A DNA stretch of 64,000 nucleotides from Sorex araneus (taxonomy: Eukaryota > Chordata > Mammalia > Eulipotyphla > Soricidae), in NCBI RefSeq assembly GCF_027595985.1, contig NC_073305.1, positions 109,946,035-110,010,034 of the forward strand, given 5' to 3'. The notes under the pieces were generated by a model that was not told the DNA's origin, did no database searches, and saw nothing but the letters and a program-made list of their open reading frames with translations. The position numbers and the translations under genes are program-made. Shown in pieces: positions 37,571-49,391 of this stretch. Every line of letters starts with the position of its first letter. Position 1 is the stretch's first letter.

Positions 37571-37584
37571 TAGAGAACACTTCT

Positions 37585-38180
37585 AACCTTAGTTTTCAAA
37601 AGATTCAGTGTCTATGAGTATTTAAAATATTAGATTGATCATTTAATACTGCAAATTAACAGAATTCAATTAGATCTCTAACTGCAGGAAAACCACTATT
37701 TTCTAGAGGTTGAATCACTTCCAGCCTCAAGATGATTACACTAGAAACATTTTGGTTGTTGAAACGTTAAACTTAGCTTATCAGAATACTTAGCTAATAC
37801 TGAGATACTAAATAAAATAACCCTGTCAAAGGAGATCTGGAAGTAATATGAGTAACATATTACATATTATAATATGAGTAACATATAGCATATTACATAC
37901 AAGTAACAGCAGTATGAAATGGGTATTTGAATAAAGAAGTTATTTAGCTGGTAGACGGCAGTATATTGGGGACAGAGCATAAGAGGAGAGATAAATACTT
38001 AGAGGGAGCTAAACATAAACTTTGTCTGCTCTCATTCAAGTTTTTAAAGTTCTAAGAAAAGAGAGCAGAAAACCTCAAGAGAAAAACCTCCTTACTCTCC
38101 CATGAAAATTTTGTCAACTAGATTTTTTTAAAAATATAGATTATGTTATATGGTTTATGTATTAATTTCCTTTATCTATC
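37585..38180. other. Non-coding DNA
   Basis: Includes a short duplicated motif, atgagtaacatat, near 37849 and 37874. Nothing else recognised. Confidence 0.5.
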
Positions 38181-38184
38181 TATC

Positions 38185-38352
38185 TAGTTATTTATTTATT
38201 TGGGGGGCTACCTCTGGTTGTGCTCAGGAGTCTCTTCTGGTTCTGTGCTTAGGGATCACTTGTGCCCACTCAGGTGACCGTCCCATATGGGATGCCAATG
38301 TCTGTAGGGTGCAATCAAGAGCCTTATCTGCTGTGCTGTCTCTCTGGTCCCA
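38185..38352 (-). mobile_element. SINE (type A)
   Basis: ctggttgtgctcaggagtct body and a gctgtgctgtctctctggtc head. Confidence 0.75.
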
Positions 38353-38751
38353 TCTTTGGAGGTCTTCTAAAAGTCAGAGTCTCTAAGTAAGTTTGAAGGC
38401 TTTCTTTAAAAACAGCTGATAAAAATAAATAATAAAGTAAGTTTAAAATAAAAATCAAAAACAAAACAGCTGATAAAATCTGGGAGAAGACACCTATTAT
38501 ATAGGTTCTTTTACTTTCAAATCCTAATGTCCTGAGAAGAAGAGCAACCTGAATAAGTAACAGAGAGCAGGGACTCCCAGAAGAGTATACAATGACTATC
38601 TATGCTTTATTTTTTTAATAGAAAACATTTCTTCAATCGCACCATAACTGCTCATAAAATTAATAAATAAATCACATCTTTTGGGGGAGATATGACTATA
38701 GTGATAGTAAGCTAAAATTGATCTTTCTCTGAACTGCTATGCAAATTGTTA

Positions 38752-38959
38752 GAGCAGGCACCAGTAACGTCTCTCATTGAGAGACTTATTGTTACTGTTT
38801 TTGGCATATCCAGTATGCATGGGTAGCTTGCCAGGCTCTGCCACTCGGGCTCGATACTCTCGGTAGCTTGCTAGGCTCTCCGAGAGGGGCGGAGAAATTT
38901 CACGGGTTGGCCGCGTGAAAGGCCAAAGCCCAACCGCTGTGCTATCGCTCCAGCCCATT
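38752..38959 (-). mobile_element. SINE with RTE-type tail (type B), young
   Basis: Flanked by a perfect 11-bp TSD, gcaaattgtta, at 38741-38751 and 38960-38970. The head ends gctatcgctccagccc. Confidence 0.94.
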
Positions 38960-39089
38960 GCAAATTGTTAAGTCAAAATTTAGATATTTTAACACATGGT
39001 GTGAAGGAAGACATTTCCTAGCTCCTGTCCCCTCCCATGGAAATTTTGTCAACTAAATTTAAAAAAAATTATATAGTTAGGTTATATGT

Positions 39090-39770
39090 ATGGACTATGG
39101 TATTAATATACACATTTACGGAACCGTGACCCCTGACTCCCACCCCACCAAAGTACCTTAGATCCTGGACCATTCTTCCTCTGTCACCTCTAGTTCAATC
39201 TTCATTCGTCACCTCTTCTCCCACTCCTTGGTTATCGTTTTGTAATTTGAGATCAAGGGTTTGTTATTGTTAGATTTTCTTGGGTTTTTTTTCTCCATAT
39301 ACCACAGATGAGTGAGATCATCTGGTATTTGTTCTTATTCCTTTGACTTATTACCCCCTTAGTTTCATTCACTTTGCAGCAAATTCCATGATGTGATTTC
39401 TTACAGCTACATAGTTTTCCATTGTGCAATATGTTACAACATCTTTATCTAAACATCTGTTGTTGGATATCTGGATTGTTTTCATATCCTGGCTATTCTT
39501 CTTGGTGCTGCAATGAACATAGGTGTGGCTTGTATCTTTTTGAATTAACGTTTTTGTGTTTTGGGGATAAATGCCAAAATGAGGAATGGCTGAGACAGAT
39601 TGAGAGTATGAGAGTTTTGTTCTTTTTTTTTTTTTAGGCATCTCCATATTGTTTTCATAAAGGCTGAACATACCATTCCCAGCAACAGTTAATGAGGGTA
39701 TGAAGGTCTTTTTTTTTTCAGTTTCATATCCTCTAACATTTTTCTAGATAGATTTTTTTTTTAAGACAAA
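39090..39770 (-). mobile_element. L1 3' region (ORF2 C-terminus to 3' UTR)
   Basis: Minus-strand L1 marks: ctacatagttttccattgtg, catctgttgttggatatctg, gctgcaatgaacataggtgt and ccagcaacagttaatgaggg. The frames are broken. Confidence 0.75.
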
Positions 39771-40050
39771 TAAGCTCAGCACTTATTTGACCTGTTGGTG
39801 ACACACCTAGTAATAATTCCTATTTATTACTTTATGCCTTTTCCTGGTTTATTAAAAGAAGATATACCCCAATTATTCAAATAACATGTTTTTATTGTAA
39901 TTTCAAGATAATACCACATACTATTATCATTCTTGTATTCTTTAATACCTAAATATTACACAGACTTTTTAATACATAGGATTGGGTGATTCTCTCATGA
40001 CTGTGGTGTTGATAACAGTTCATTTATCTACTATTTAGTTGAATTACAAC

Positions 40051-40227
40051 TTTTTTTTTTTTTGCTTTTGGGGTCACACCTGGCGATGCACAGGGGTTAC
40101 TCCTGGCTCTGCACTCAGGAATTACCCCTGGCCGTGCTCAGGGGACCATATGGGATGCTGGGATTTGAACCCGGGTCGGCCGCGTGCAAGGCAAACGCCC
40201 TACCCGCTGTGCTATCTCTCCAGCCCC
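40051..40227 (-). mobile_element. Young full-length SINE (type A)
   Basis: Near-consensus copy with an 11-T run (poly(A) on minus). Flanked by a perfect 11-bp TSD, tgaattacaac, at 40040-40050 and 40228-40238. Confidence 0.96.
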
Positions 40228-40239
40228 TGAATTACAACT

Positions 40240-40897
40240 TATTATATAGTATGTCTTTTAGTGTGGAGGGTTTAACACTTAAGGTTTTAAGTATTACAAG
40301 TGATGCCAGTGGTCCTTGAAATATAACGAGTTTTCATTTCACTAAGAGGAATGTTTGAAAGCACATGCCTGAGAGTGATACATGAAGATTAAAATAATCT
40401 GACCATGGAAGTTTTCTGCTTATTGTAATGTGTTTAGTTCTCAGAATGCATCAATGGGGAGTTGAAATAGTCTCAGGTTAGATGAAATGAAAATACACGA
40501 TCAATTGGAAGTAATAACCTTTAAGAAACTTTTCTCCCATTAGCAGTTTCTTTGTTTTCCATTTGCCACAGCTCATGCTATTTCTAAATATACCATAAAG
40601 ATAAAGGAAAGTTGACAAATAATTTAAAGATTTTATATTTTACTCTACCAAGAGACATTTGTACTTTAGCAAGAACAACTGAAAAATAACAATGCTTAAC
40701 TGAACAGAAAAATCTACAATGCATTGGAAATTCAAATCTAGTTTCACTTAGGTTGTGCTACTAGATATTTTATTGCAAATGGAAGTATAAAAAAACCCAT
40801 ATTGGTTTTTTGAAGCATGTGTAATTTGTTAAACATTTCTTGCTAAAAATGCAAATGTCATTTAAGTCAGTGGTTTCCACACATTACTTTCTCTTTT
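40240..40897. other. Non-coding DNA, nothing recognised
   Basis: AT-rich. Confidence 0.5.
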
Positions 40898-40908
40898 AGA
40901 GAAGAGTT

Positions 40909-41168
40909 GTAGCCCTGTAGCACTGCCGTCCCTTGTCCCATTGTTCATCGATTTGCTCAAGAGGACACCAGTAACATCTCCATTGTGAGACTTGTTGTTA
41001 CTATTTTTGGCATATTGAATACAACACAGGGAGCTTGTCAGGCTCTGCTGTGCGGGTGGGATACTCTTGGTAGCTTGCTGGGTTCTCTGAGAGGGATGGA
41101 GGAATCGAATCCGGGTTGGCCGTGTGCAAAGCAAACATCCCACCCCCTGTGCTATCACTCCAGTCCAC
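40909..41168 (-). mobile_element. SINE with RTE-type tail (type B)
   Basis: Flanked by a perfect 11-bp TSD, agagaagagtt, at 40898-40908 and 41169-41179. Carries the full tail gtcccattgttcatcgattt and the head ctatcactccagtcc. Confidence 0.95.
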
Positions 41169-41239
41169 AGAGAAGAGTTATTTTATTTTTATTTTTTTCT
41201 GGAAAGCTTACCCAATGGTGCTTAGAAACCTACCAAGTC

Positions 41240-41395
41240 TCTAGAGGGTAACTGCCACTGATGCTTAGGGGTTTACTTCTAGTGTTCTAGTAATGCTTGG
41301 GGAATGGATCACAAAGTGTCAAGTATTTTACAAGGACTTCCTGCATACAAGGTGTCTGATCAGCCTACTAAGCTTTCTCTCTACCCTCTTACAGA
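41240..41395 (-). mobile_element. Diverged SINE (type A)
   Basis: Weak body match (atgcttaggggtttacttct) with a gctttctctctaccc head. Confidence 0.5.
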
Positions 41396-41888
41396 GTTTC
41401 TTAAAAACTCATTAGATCCCATGTCCTATCTTGGACACCCAAATCAATCTATATTTTATTCACAAATTTTACCAGATGCTTATAAGTTACATAACTTTTT
41501 TGGCTTTGCTTGACTCTTCCTATTATATATTTACTTAAAAATCAATTATTTATGTTCTTATATTATTGAATTGTTCTTATGCTTTCCATGATTTTATTTT
41601 ATTATTTTTAATAACTTCTTGGGATAAATTATTGATTCATTAATTTTCAGAATTTTATTTTTTAATTATATTAATTTTAAGATTAAAATTTCTTCAAGTT
41701 TGAACTTAAAATGTATCTTACAATTTTAAATGGTTTGTTTTTAGTGCTATCTACTTGTATTTTCTAATTCCCACATGTTTTTTCATATGCATGTGATAAA
41801 TGTATATTTCTTAATATTCTAATAGGCAAGAATAGTAGCCCTTTAAATTTTTATTGAAAACTTATTTCCATTGCTATCTAATAACATT

Positions 41889-41940
41889 TATGTATGTATG
41901 TATGTATGTATGTATGTATGTATGTATGTATGTATGTATT
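41889..41940. repeat. (TATG)n microsatellite
   Basis: About twelve consecutive TATG units. The Met-Tyr-Val-Cys frame at 41854-42216 is its translation. Confidence 0.97.
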
Positions 41941-42109
41941 TTTCTTTTTGGGTCACACCTGGCAATGCACAGGGGTCACTTCTGGCTCTGCACTCAGGAA
42001 TTAGCTCTGGAGGTGCTCAGGGGACCATATGGGATGCTAGGAATTGAACCCAGGTTGGCCATGTGCAAGGCAAATGCCCTACGTGCTGTGCTATCGCTCA
42101 AGCCCCAAG
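41891..42109 (-). mobile_element. SINE (type A) whose tail became a (TATG)n microsatellite
   Basis: The body is close to consensus (ttttgggtcacacctggcaa to ctatcgctcaagcccc). The flanks aacattta (41883-41890) and aacattta (42110-42117) enclose both SINE and microsatellite, so the TATG array is the former A-tail. Confidence 0.9.
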
Positions 42110-42117
42110 AACATTTA

Positions 42118-42655
42118 TTATATGGATTTGGTCTCTTGGATTTGTTGAAATTTACTTTTGAATGTTTCAAAGTGAGCTTCAAATTTTATTTTTGCTATGA
42201 TACACATTTAAAATAAATCCTGTCTAACTTTAGCATTTGATTTTGCTTTGATTGTTTCTGCTCTCTATAAATCGGTACTTTACTCCTATTGCTTTGTTTG
42301 CTTGTTCTTTGTCATCTTTCATCTTAAGCTCCACTCCCTTCCCCCCAAAATTGTGGAAAATATTTCAAAGCTGGTAATACAATATTTCTTTTTTATTTTG
42401 GTAATACAATATTTCTTTAATAATATTTTCCTTTCTCTTTAAAATCATGAGTGCTAGCAATTCAAGCAAGACCACTTTAAACCAAATTTAGATTAAGCAT
42501 TTTTGCATTTTGTCTGGGAATTATTCAGGTGATATGAATTGAGCTTCAATTCTGCAGGAAGGCTCTAGTTTGTAGTTATAAGTTCTCAAGAATTTCCTTT
42601 CCCCAATCGCTTCTTCCTTTTCTGCACTATTTCAAGAGAATGTTTCTTCACAACT
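42118..42655. other. Non-coding DNA
   Basis: Contains a short direct duplication, ggtaatacaatatttctt, near 42372 and 42400. Nothing else recognised. Confidence 0.5.
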
Positions 42656-42659
42656 CTGT

Positions 42660-43560
42660 ACAGTGGAAGTAAGGGATGGTGAGCTGGTGGATCAGATTTA
42701 GCTCATCTGTCCCACTTGTGCCGTGTGTTTCCTGTTCCGAGGGAAACCACAGCTGCCGGAAGCTTTCAAGCAATGTGGGGAGAAGTGTTAAGTGTGTAAG
42801 ATATGTGGGTATCGGACCTTGTGTGAAGATGGTCTGCAGAGTCTGCACTTCAATGCCAAGCACAGGAACGAGAGGCTGCCTGCCCGACTGAATATGCAGA
42901 CACACTGTCACTCAGAAGGCCACTTAACATGTACATGCACATGCACAAGCACACAGGAGAAGAAGGCGTCTCCTGTGTAGGAAAACCCCTTGCACCCAAG
43001 GCAGCCTGAAGAACACAGCTGCGCTCGCACTGGGAAAGGGCCCTCAACTGTGAGTTTTTCACAGTGAAAGGGCTTCTGCTGTGGCATGCGGCCTGCGAGC
43101 ATCTAGGATGGCTGGTCCTGCTTCTGCTCGGTCTAGGGAAATCCCTTCAAAGTCGCAGCAGGGCAGCATCTGTTACCACACCCATCACACTGCACGAGGC
43201 AGTGGGAAAGTTTGAGTGCACTGAATGTGGCTACAAGTCTACCAACCTGGCATTCCTGTGGAGATACATGGAGATCCAGGGCCAGCGGAGAACCACAAAC
43301 TTCAGTAGCACAAGCTCTGGAACCTTGTCATGAAGGAGAAGAAGCTGGTGGTGATGGTGCTCCTGGCACCAGCTGAGCTGGAGGAGGGCTCCGCTGAGGT
43401 CATCAAGGAGTTTCTGGCCTAGGGTACCTTAACCAACCTTTCAGCTTCCTGGCCAGAGGCTGGCTGCAGAGGAGGCTTCCCTGGCCTCTCAGCACCACAG
43501 ACTACTATCCCCAGTGTTGGTGACACTAACCCCTGCTCCCAATAAACCACACGGCTTTGG
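42660..43560 (+). pseudogene. Dead intronless C2H2 zinc-finger retrocopy
   Basis: Two zinc-finger-like segments remain. At about 42789-42865 the frame reads CKICGYRTLCEDGLQSLHFN followed by AKH, with the Cys-x2-Cys and a degenerate His pair. At about 43209-43290 the frame reads KFECTECGYKSTNLAFLWRY, with CxxC but the first His replaced by Tyr. At least five in-frame stops and one frameshift separate and follow them. Past 43400 the text looks like a short 3' UTR with an AATAAA in ccccaataaaccacac near 43538. The GC-rich, intron-free island in AT-rich DNA fits a retrocopy of a nuclear zinc-finger protein, but I saw no clear poly(A) or TSD and cannot name the parent. Confidence 0.65.
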
Positions 43561-43689
43561 GTGAAGGGATTAATTTTATACTGAGGCTATAGCTCTTTAT
43601 GACCTTAGCTTTGTAGAGACTAGTCTCCAATTAAACATCCCAGTTTTGATGGGTACCAAAGTTACCTTTTTGTCCCTTTCATAGCTTAT

Positions 43690-44115
43690 TCAATCCAAAC
43701 AGAAGCTCATTATTTACAGTAGCCAAGATCTAGAAACAATCCAAATGTTCAACAACATAGTAGTGGACAATTAAATTATGGCATCTATATCTACATCTAC
43801 AATGGAATAGTACCAGCTCCAAGAAATGAGATGGGATTCTTGCATTTGGCTGCAATATGAATGTAGTTGGGTGCATATCATGCTAAGTGAACTGAGTCAT
43901 TAGGGAAAAAAACAAATGCTGGATAAGATGAGTCAACAGAATAGACAATCTCCAATTGGAAAAAACCCTGAGATATTGTCAAGAGAATAGCAAACTGGGT
44001 TGCAAGTGGGGAGGGGGGCAAGGCTGGATAATAACAGGATAGTAGTGGAGAATCATTTAAACATTGCCAGCATGAATCAATGATATAGAAACTTGTTAAC
44101 CACATTATCTCAACA
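43690..44115 (+). mobile_element. L1 3' end fragment
   Basis: The run gccaagatctagaaacaatc, then catgctaagtgaactgagtc, is a standard L1 ORF2-end/3'-UTR order, followed by a G-rich tract and an A-rich end near 44125. Confidence 0.75.
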
Positions 44116-44317
44116 AACTAAAAACAAAAATAGAAACTTGGTTTTGCAAACCCTCTATAGTTTTATAGGTTTAAATAGTTCCCCTTCTTGCCCATTCTCA
44201 GATTGAAATCTTACAATCCTGTCAGTGCCACAATAATGAAAACTAAAAATATTTTTCAACGTATATCAATGTTTATCAGAGTAATGGTCCCAAACATAAG
44301 TCTTAAGCTTTATTTGT

Positions 44318-44486
44318 TTTTTTTGGAGGGGGTCACACCCGGTGATGCACAGGGGTTACTCCTGGCTCATGCACTCAGGAATTACTCCTGGCAGTGCTCA
44401 GGGTGCCATGTGGGATGTTTGGGATCAAACCCGGGTAGGCCACATGCAAGGCAAATTTCCTACCTGCTGTGCTTTCGCTCCAGCCC
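44318..44486 (-). mobile_element. Young SINE (type A)
   Basis: Near-consensus. The flanks cttaagctttatttgt (44302-44317) and cttaagttttatttgt (44487-44502) match at 15 of 16 positions. Confidence 0.94.
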
Positions 44487-44739
44487 CTTAAGTTTTATTT
44501 GTAAAGCCTTATCTTTCCAGAGAGCTGTGGTCTTTGTTACTCTAGATCTGGGTAATGATGAGAGCAAGGGCTACTCTCTTATTAGCTCTTCTGAGAAGTA
44601 TCTTGAGAGAAATTCTAATGGACTTGCTATAGCTGGAAGGTAAGACATTGAACCAGGGACAAAACTCTGTCAGAAAAAAAGAAGGAAAGCAGGTGTGTTG
44701 CAGAGGCCAACATAATAGCATCCATTGTGCAAACATTTT

Positions 44740-44875
44740 TAATTCTCTCATCACCACTTAAGAGGTCAGCATTCATCTTATTTTACATGAACAAAAACAG
44801 TGGCTCACTAGGAACCAATTTAAACCTGGAGATTCTTTACCTCATGTTCTTAACCACTGCACTTCTCTAACTCTT
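44740..44875 (+). mobile_element. MIR relic
   Basis: ttattttacatgaac and aacctggagattc, followed by the MIR-like end gttcttaaccactgcacttc. Confidence 0.45.
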
Positions 44876-45071
44876 ATGTGTCCTTTAACTGACTACTCAC
44901 TTAGTATTCTTTAATGAAAAAAGTATGGACCACAGCACTTTTCTGGATAGAAAGAAAAACATAAGAACATGAATCAACACAGGAATAGGCCAGTGGCACC
45001 TCGGTGAATGTGCGAATGTGCTGAGATAGTGAAAGGAGACCACTGACAAACATAAGCACACTTGATATTCC

Positions 45072-45260
45072 TTTTTTTTTTTTTTTTTTGCTTTTGCTTT
45101 TTTTGAGTCACAGTCAGCTATTCACAGGGGTTACTTCTGGCTTTGCACTCAGGAATTACACCTGGCGGTGCGTGGGGGACCATATGGGATGCTGGGAATC
45201 AAATACCGGTCGACCAAATGCAAGGCAAACACCCTACCTGCCATGCTATCACTCTAGCTC
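45072..45260 (-). mobile_element. SINE (type A)
   Basis: A long T-run, then agtcacagtcagctattcac and a gctatcactctagctc head. Possible imperfect TSD: acttgatat and acttgacat. Confidence 0.9.
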
Positions 45261-45769
45261 CCATACTTGACATGTGTAACACTGCATTTTTGTGTTTGGA
45301 TATCTTCCAAAGAGTGCCAGGACCACTCCTGGAAATTCTCTGCTCACTGGGCTGATAAATTGGTGATAGAGTCCAAAGATGTGGTGCTGTCAGAATCCTT
45401 CAGGGCTGGGAACCTCGCTAGGTATACCCTAAGTACCTATATAGTGTATCCTAAGTACCTTTATAGTGTTCCCAGGGCCTATATCCATATTGTGTGTTGA
45501 TAAATCAGTAAATACAAATTAAATAAAGGAAAATGCTTTTAAAAAGCTTTGCATTCACGTTATGACCAATGTCACTATATTACACACCTAAAAATAAAAA
45601 AAGATACCTCAAACTCCTCAAAGTATTGAAAGTATCCAGGGTTTTTAACTGAAGATCTAAGAGGTGGAAGTAATGTGCTGGTGTGTTTGCATCATTTCCA
45701 ACATAGCAGGATTTATAAAAAAATCCCACTTCTAATAAAAATTGCTCAAATCTTTCAATTAGTAGCTTC

Positions 45770-45955
45770 TTTTTTTTTTTTTTTTTTGCCTTTTTTTGGT
45801 CACACCCGGCGATGCACAGGGGTTACTCCTGGCTTTGCACTCAGGAGGATTATTCCTGGTGGTGCTTGGGGGACCATATGGGATGCTGGGGATTGAACCC
45901 AGGTCAGCTGCTTACAAGGCAAATGCCCTACCCTCTGTAATATCACTCCAGCCCC
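45770..45955 (-). mobile_element. SINE (type A)
   Basis: A run of T, ttggtcacacccggcgatgc, and an atatcactccagcccc head. Flanks tcaattagt and tcaatttgt. Confidence 0.92.
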
Positions 45956-47281
45956 TCAATTTGTCCAGTCCCTTTCTATCTTTGTTTCTTAAGATACAAA
46001 TCATTTCTTCCTTTTCCCTTTAGGTGTACCTTCAGCTTCCTCTTTTTCCCTGATATCTCTTCCATGTAACAAAAGCCTATTCTATGCCTAAATCTCTAGA
46101 TTTGGACATTAAAAATCTTTTTCTTTGAATAATTCTGTATTTATCAGCCCAATAAAGACCTACTAGTCAAAGAGTCCTGTAGAGAAAGGAGAGGAGAGAT
46201 TTTGCATGTACTTCTTACTGTAAGATTTTTTTGATGCTTGCCCCCAGTGTTTTATACGTAGGGTTCTCAGGAATGTAAGGAGAATATAAATAATATTAAG
46301 TGTGAGGCAAGATTTAAGCTTAAATGAATCATCATTACAAATTTTCATCTTGTGAAAAAGAACTATTTTCTCTATGGACTCTGAACATGTTTATTGAACA
46401 AAAATCCAATGTATAGCTTAGGATGGAATTGTTCTTTGTCCTTCAGCATATTTCTTTGTTCCCAGCAATAATGTTCCTGCAAAACACTATTCCACTGTAA
46501 CATTACATGGTTTTTAAAACCCTAAATTTTTTTATGACCAACAGCCATGGAGGTGTTTCAGCATCTGTATACTAATAATTTCAAGAGAAATTTTCTGATG
46601 ATAGTGACTTGCAAATATACAGAGTTTCAGTCAATTGCCTCTCAGCAATAAATCAAGTGCTCCAATGTCTGACCAGGCAGTTTTTCATTTTGTATTTCCA
46701 TCTTATCCATCAGAAATATACTTTTGGGAAAGCTTAAATGATTTTTAAATGAAAGCAAATGAAATTTTTTTGCAAAAGGTAACACTAGACTTTGTTTATT
46801 TGTTTAAAATGAAATTGATAAGATTAATTTGAAAATTATTTGTTTTGTCTGAGTTTTGTGCTATTTTTATTGCCTATGCTTCTCCCGTAAGAAGTAGAGA
46901 GTTCCCAACAGTCACAAAATAAGGTTAAGAAAACATAAAGCAGCCAAATCACAAAATAAGCCTGCTTTAGATAAAGTGAATTTTACATCATACCAAGTAC
47001 TCACATTCAATCTCTCTAGGAACAGAAGGTAGGTACCACAGTTTGTAAGCATATGTGAAAGTTCTAGGAGACAAAGCTAAAGAGAGGAAGGGACCCTTTC
47101 ATCTATTACCCTTATGAATGGATCACAGCAAAGATTTGAGGTTATATAGTATTTTGAAAAAGAAATATTATGACCTGCATACTTATGGAGTCATATGCTG
47201 CTGTGTGTGGTGTAGGGAAGGGGGAGTAGAAGAAAAGAGATGGCAAAAATAGATACAATAAGCAGAAATAATCATAATCAT
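45956..47281. other. Non-coding DNA, nothing recognised
   Basis: About 1.3 kb of AT-rich sequence. Confidence 0.55.
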
Positions 47282-47553
47282 AACATCATCATTCCATTGA
47301 TCGTCGATTCTCTCGAGTGGTTTCAGTAATGTCTTTATTTGTCCTAGCCCTGAGATTTTAGAAGCCTCTCTTTACTTGTTGGAGTAAAAGTTTATGCCCC
47401 ATTGGAGGCTCTTTCAGGGTCAGGGGAATGAGACCCAGCATTGTTACTGGTTTTGGCATATGAATACACCATGGGGAGTTTGCGAGGCTATCCCATGTGG
47501 GCAGGAAACTCTTGGTAGCTTGCCAGGTTCTTCCAGAGGGAGAAGTAGGCTAT
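47282..47553 (-). mobile_element. Long variant of the type B SINE, left part (split by an LTR)
   Basis: Starts cattccattgatcgtcgatt and cagtaatgtctttatt like type B. It then carries about 110 extra bp (ctagccctgagattttagaa to gggaatgagacccagcattg) before the usual ttgttactggttttggcata. It is interrupted at 47553 by a solo LTR and continues at 48761. Confidence 0.8.
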
Positions 47554-48760
47554 TGTAAAAAACTAAAGCTCGCCGAGGGGCGAGTGCACTCTCGGGCTCT
47601 CCGGGCAGCTCTGTCTCACCGCCCGCATTCGGTGCCCCGGAACCGCTGTGTGTGCTGTCGGACAAGGGCAGTCGAAGGAAGGAAGAAGGCCAAACTGGTT
47701 GCTCGATCAGTTTATTTCGTTCTCTCTCCCTGCTTCTCTCCTGGCTCTCGGTCTCTCTCTGGATCTGTGGATCTGGCCCCCGTGGATCTGGCTCCGTGGA
47801 TCTGGCCCCCCAACCCACTCTTACCAGCCTAGTTAAATCTCCACAGCATGAAGGGGTTGGGGCGTACACATAGGTGTGGTCACCATCAATAGGGTAAGGT
47901 CCTTTCCCTTAGGGGATGCTTCTCCTAGGACTTAATTCTCTTTCAGCAGGAGGATCCACCCAAGGGCGGAGTCCCATGAATGTGTTTCTCTTCTCTTCAG
48001 CAAGCAAACATATAAGAATTCATAATATTAATTATTTTGTATGGACACAATAAGAGATGCATTAAAGCTTATAGAATTGCTCTCCTGGGGCCATCTCAAT
48101 CTCAGACTACAGTGCTCAGGCCAGATCAGTCTTTTCTATCCCTGGCAGGGTCCCAGTCTCATAATTACTATTGGATCATGACAGCATTTGTCTATGATCA
48201 AGCTCTTAATTTATAGTTAAGAATTAGGCACTTTGGCCAGGCCCATCTCGATGCCAGGGTAGCACATAACTCACCGCTTGCCCTGGATCCTTCCCGTCCC
48301 ACGTCTGGGACCCTGCTTTGGGGTGCTAGGAACTGAGGGCAACTGAGGCTTAAGTGGAGAAAGCAGAGGCCCGGGAGGGAATAATATTCAAGGCCAATTA
48401 ATTCCCAAGTTATAAAAACATAATATTGTCTTCTTGTGTCTATACAAAACAGACATAGCTTTAAAGTAAATTATTCAAAAGGCACAAGAAGAGGAGAAAG
48501 GCAATATTAACTTATATAATATAAATTCAGTATCCTAGGAAGTTCTGACCTTGCAAATTAGCAGAGTCAGATTAAGGGAAAGCAGCGGATTAACTCTTTT
48601 GGGGAAGAGAACATGGAGAAGTGATTATAGCTAAACAAAGGGATGGGAGACATTCGGGAACACCTTGATGGGTGAGACTGGGGTAAGCCTAAACTCCGGG
48701 GAAAACCGGGACAAACTACTTGTGGCAAGGAGGGAGAGGACAAAGTAATGTCATCCTACA
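47554..48760 (-). mobile_element. Solo LTR, family 1, copy 1
   Basis: Plus-strand ends are tgtaaaaaac and tcctaca, so the minus strand runs TGTAGG to TTTTTTACA. It is flanked by a perfect 6-bp TSD, ggctat, at 47548-47553 and 48761-48766. A minus-strand AATAAA lies at 47711-47716 near the 3' end. No internal viral genes accompany it. A 6-bp TSD fits class II (ERVK-like) elements. Frames at 47444-47873 are LTR translations. Confidence 0.9.
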
Positions 48761-48915
48761 GGCTATAAGATGTCGCTTCCCAGAGGTTGGTTTAAGTCTC
48801 TGGATGTTGGCCATTGGTGGGATTACACAGTGCATGGGGCAGTTCCTGGGTGTGAACGCCTAGCTACTGGAAAATGGGAAATCTGGGCGAAAGAGGCCCA
48901 GTCCTGATGTGAGCA
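48761..48915 (-). mobile_element. Long variant of the type B SINE, right part
   Basis: Runs from aagatgtcgcttcccagagg to cccagtcctgatgtgagcag. Removing the LTR rejoins it to 47553, with ggctat as the shared boundary. Confidence 0.65.
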
Positions 48916-49385
48916 GAAGCAATAATATTTATATTCATAATAAGCAAATATTTACAGAGTAAATAGGAACAATAAATAGGCCATCACAGTATCTGTGGAT
49001 AGGGTATTAGCAAATAGAGGTGTAGTATACTGGATAAATTTCAAAAGTAGAGGTGTCAGGATTAGCTTATAAATTTAATATGAAACATAAAGGTTAACAA
49101 TAAAATTAATGATGGTGGCAAGAGTTATTACCCCCCAAAACTTGACAAAATTAGATTGCCATTTACAAAGATGGGGCAGATTGTGGAATGAATATTTTGG
49201 GGGGGGGACCCAAGATTTAATTTTAGGAGCATTAAAATAGAAATGTCTATTAATACCCAAGAAGAGATGTTGAGAAATGAGTCTATACTTCAGGAAGGAG
49301 ATGGAAATCTAATGAGATATTAACATATATGTGGAATTTCATCATCAATGAAATTTTATAAACTCTAGCATATAAATATTGAAAA
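48916..49385. other. Unassigned AT-rich DNA between two solo LTRs
   Basis: No primer-binding site next to either LTR and no viral gene motif. The 61-codon minus frame at 49075-49260 has a hydrophobic end but is not enough to call an env remnant. Confidence 0.5.
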
Positions 49386-49391
49386 AGGAAG

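Noticed and set aside
40051..40227. tRNA gene, from the A-box and B-box-like head
   Set aside because: It is a SINE head; no acceptor-stem pairing or anticodon arm is preserved in the context.
41889..41940. CRISPR-like regular repeats
   Set aside because: A simple tetranucleotide array without spacers, in a vertebrate genome.
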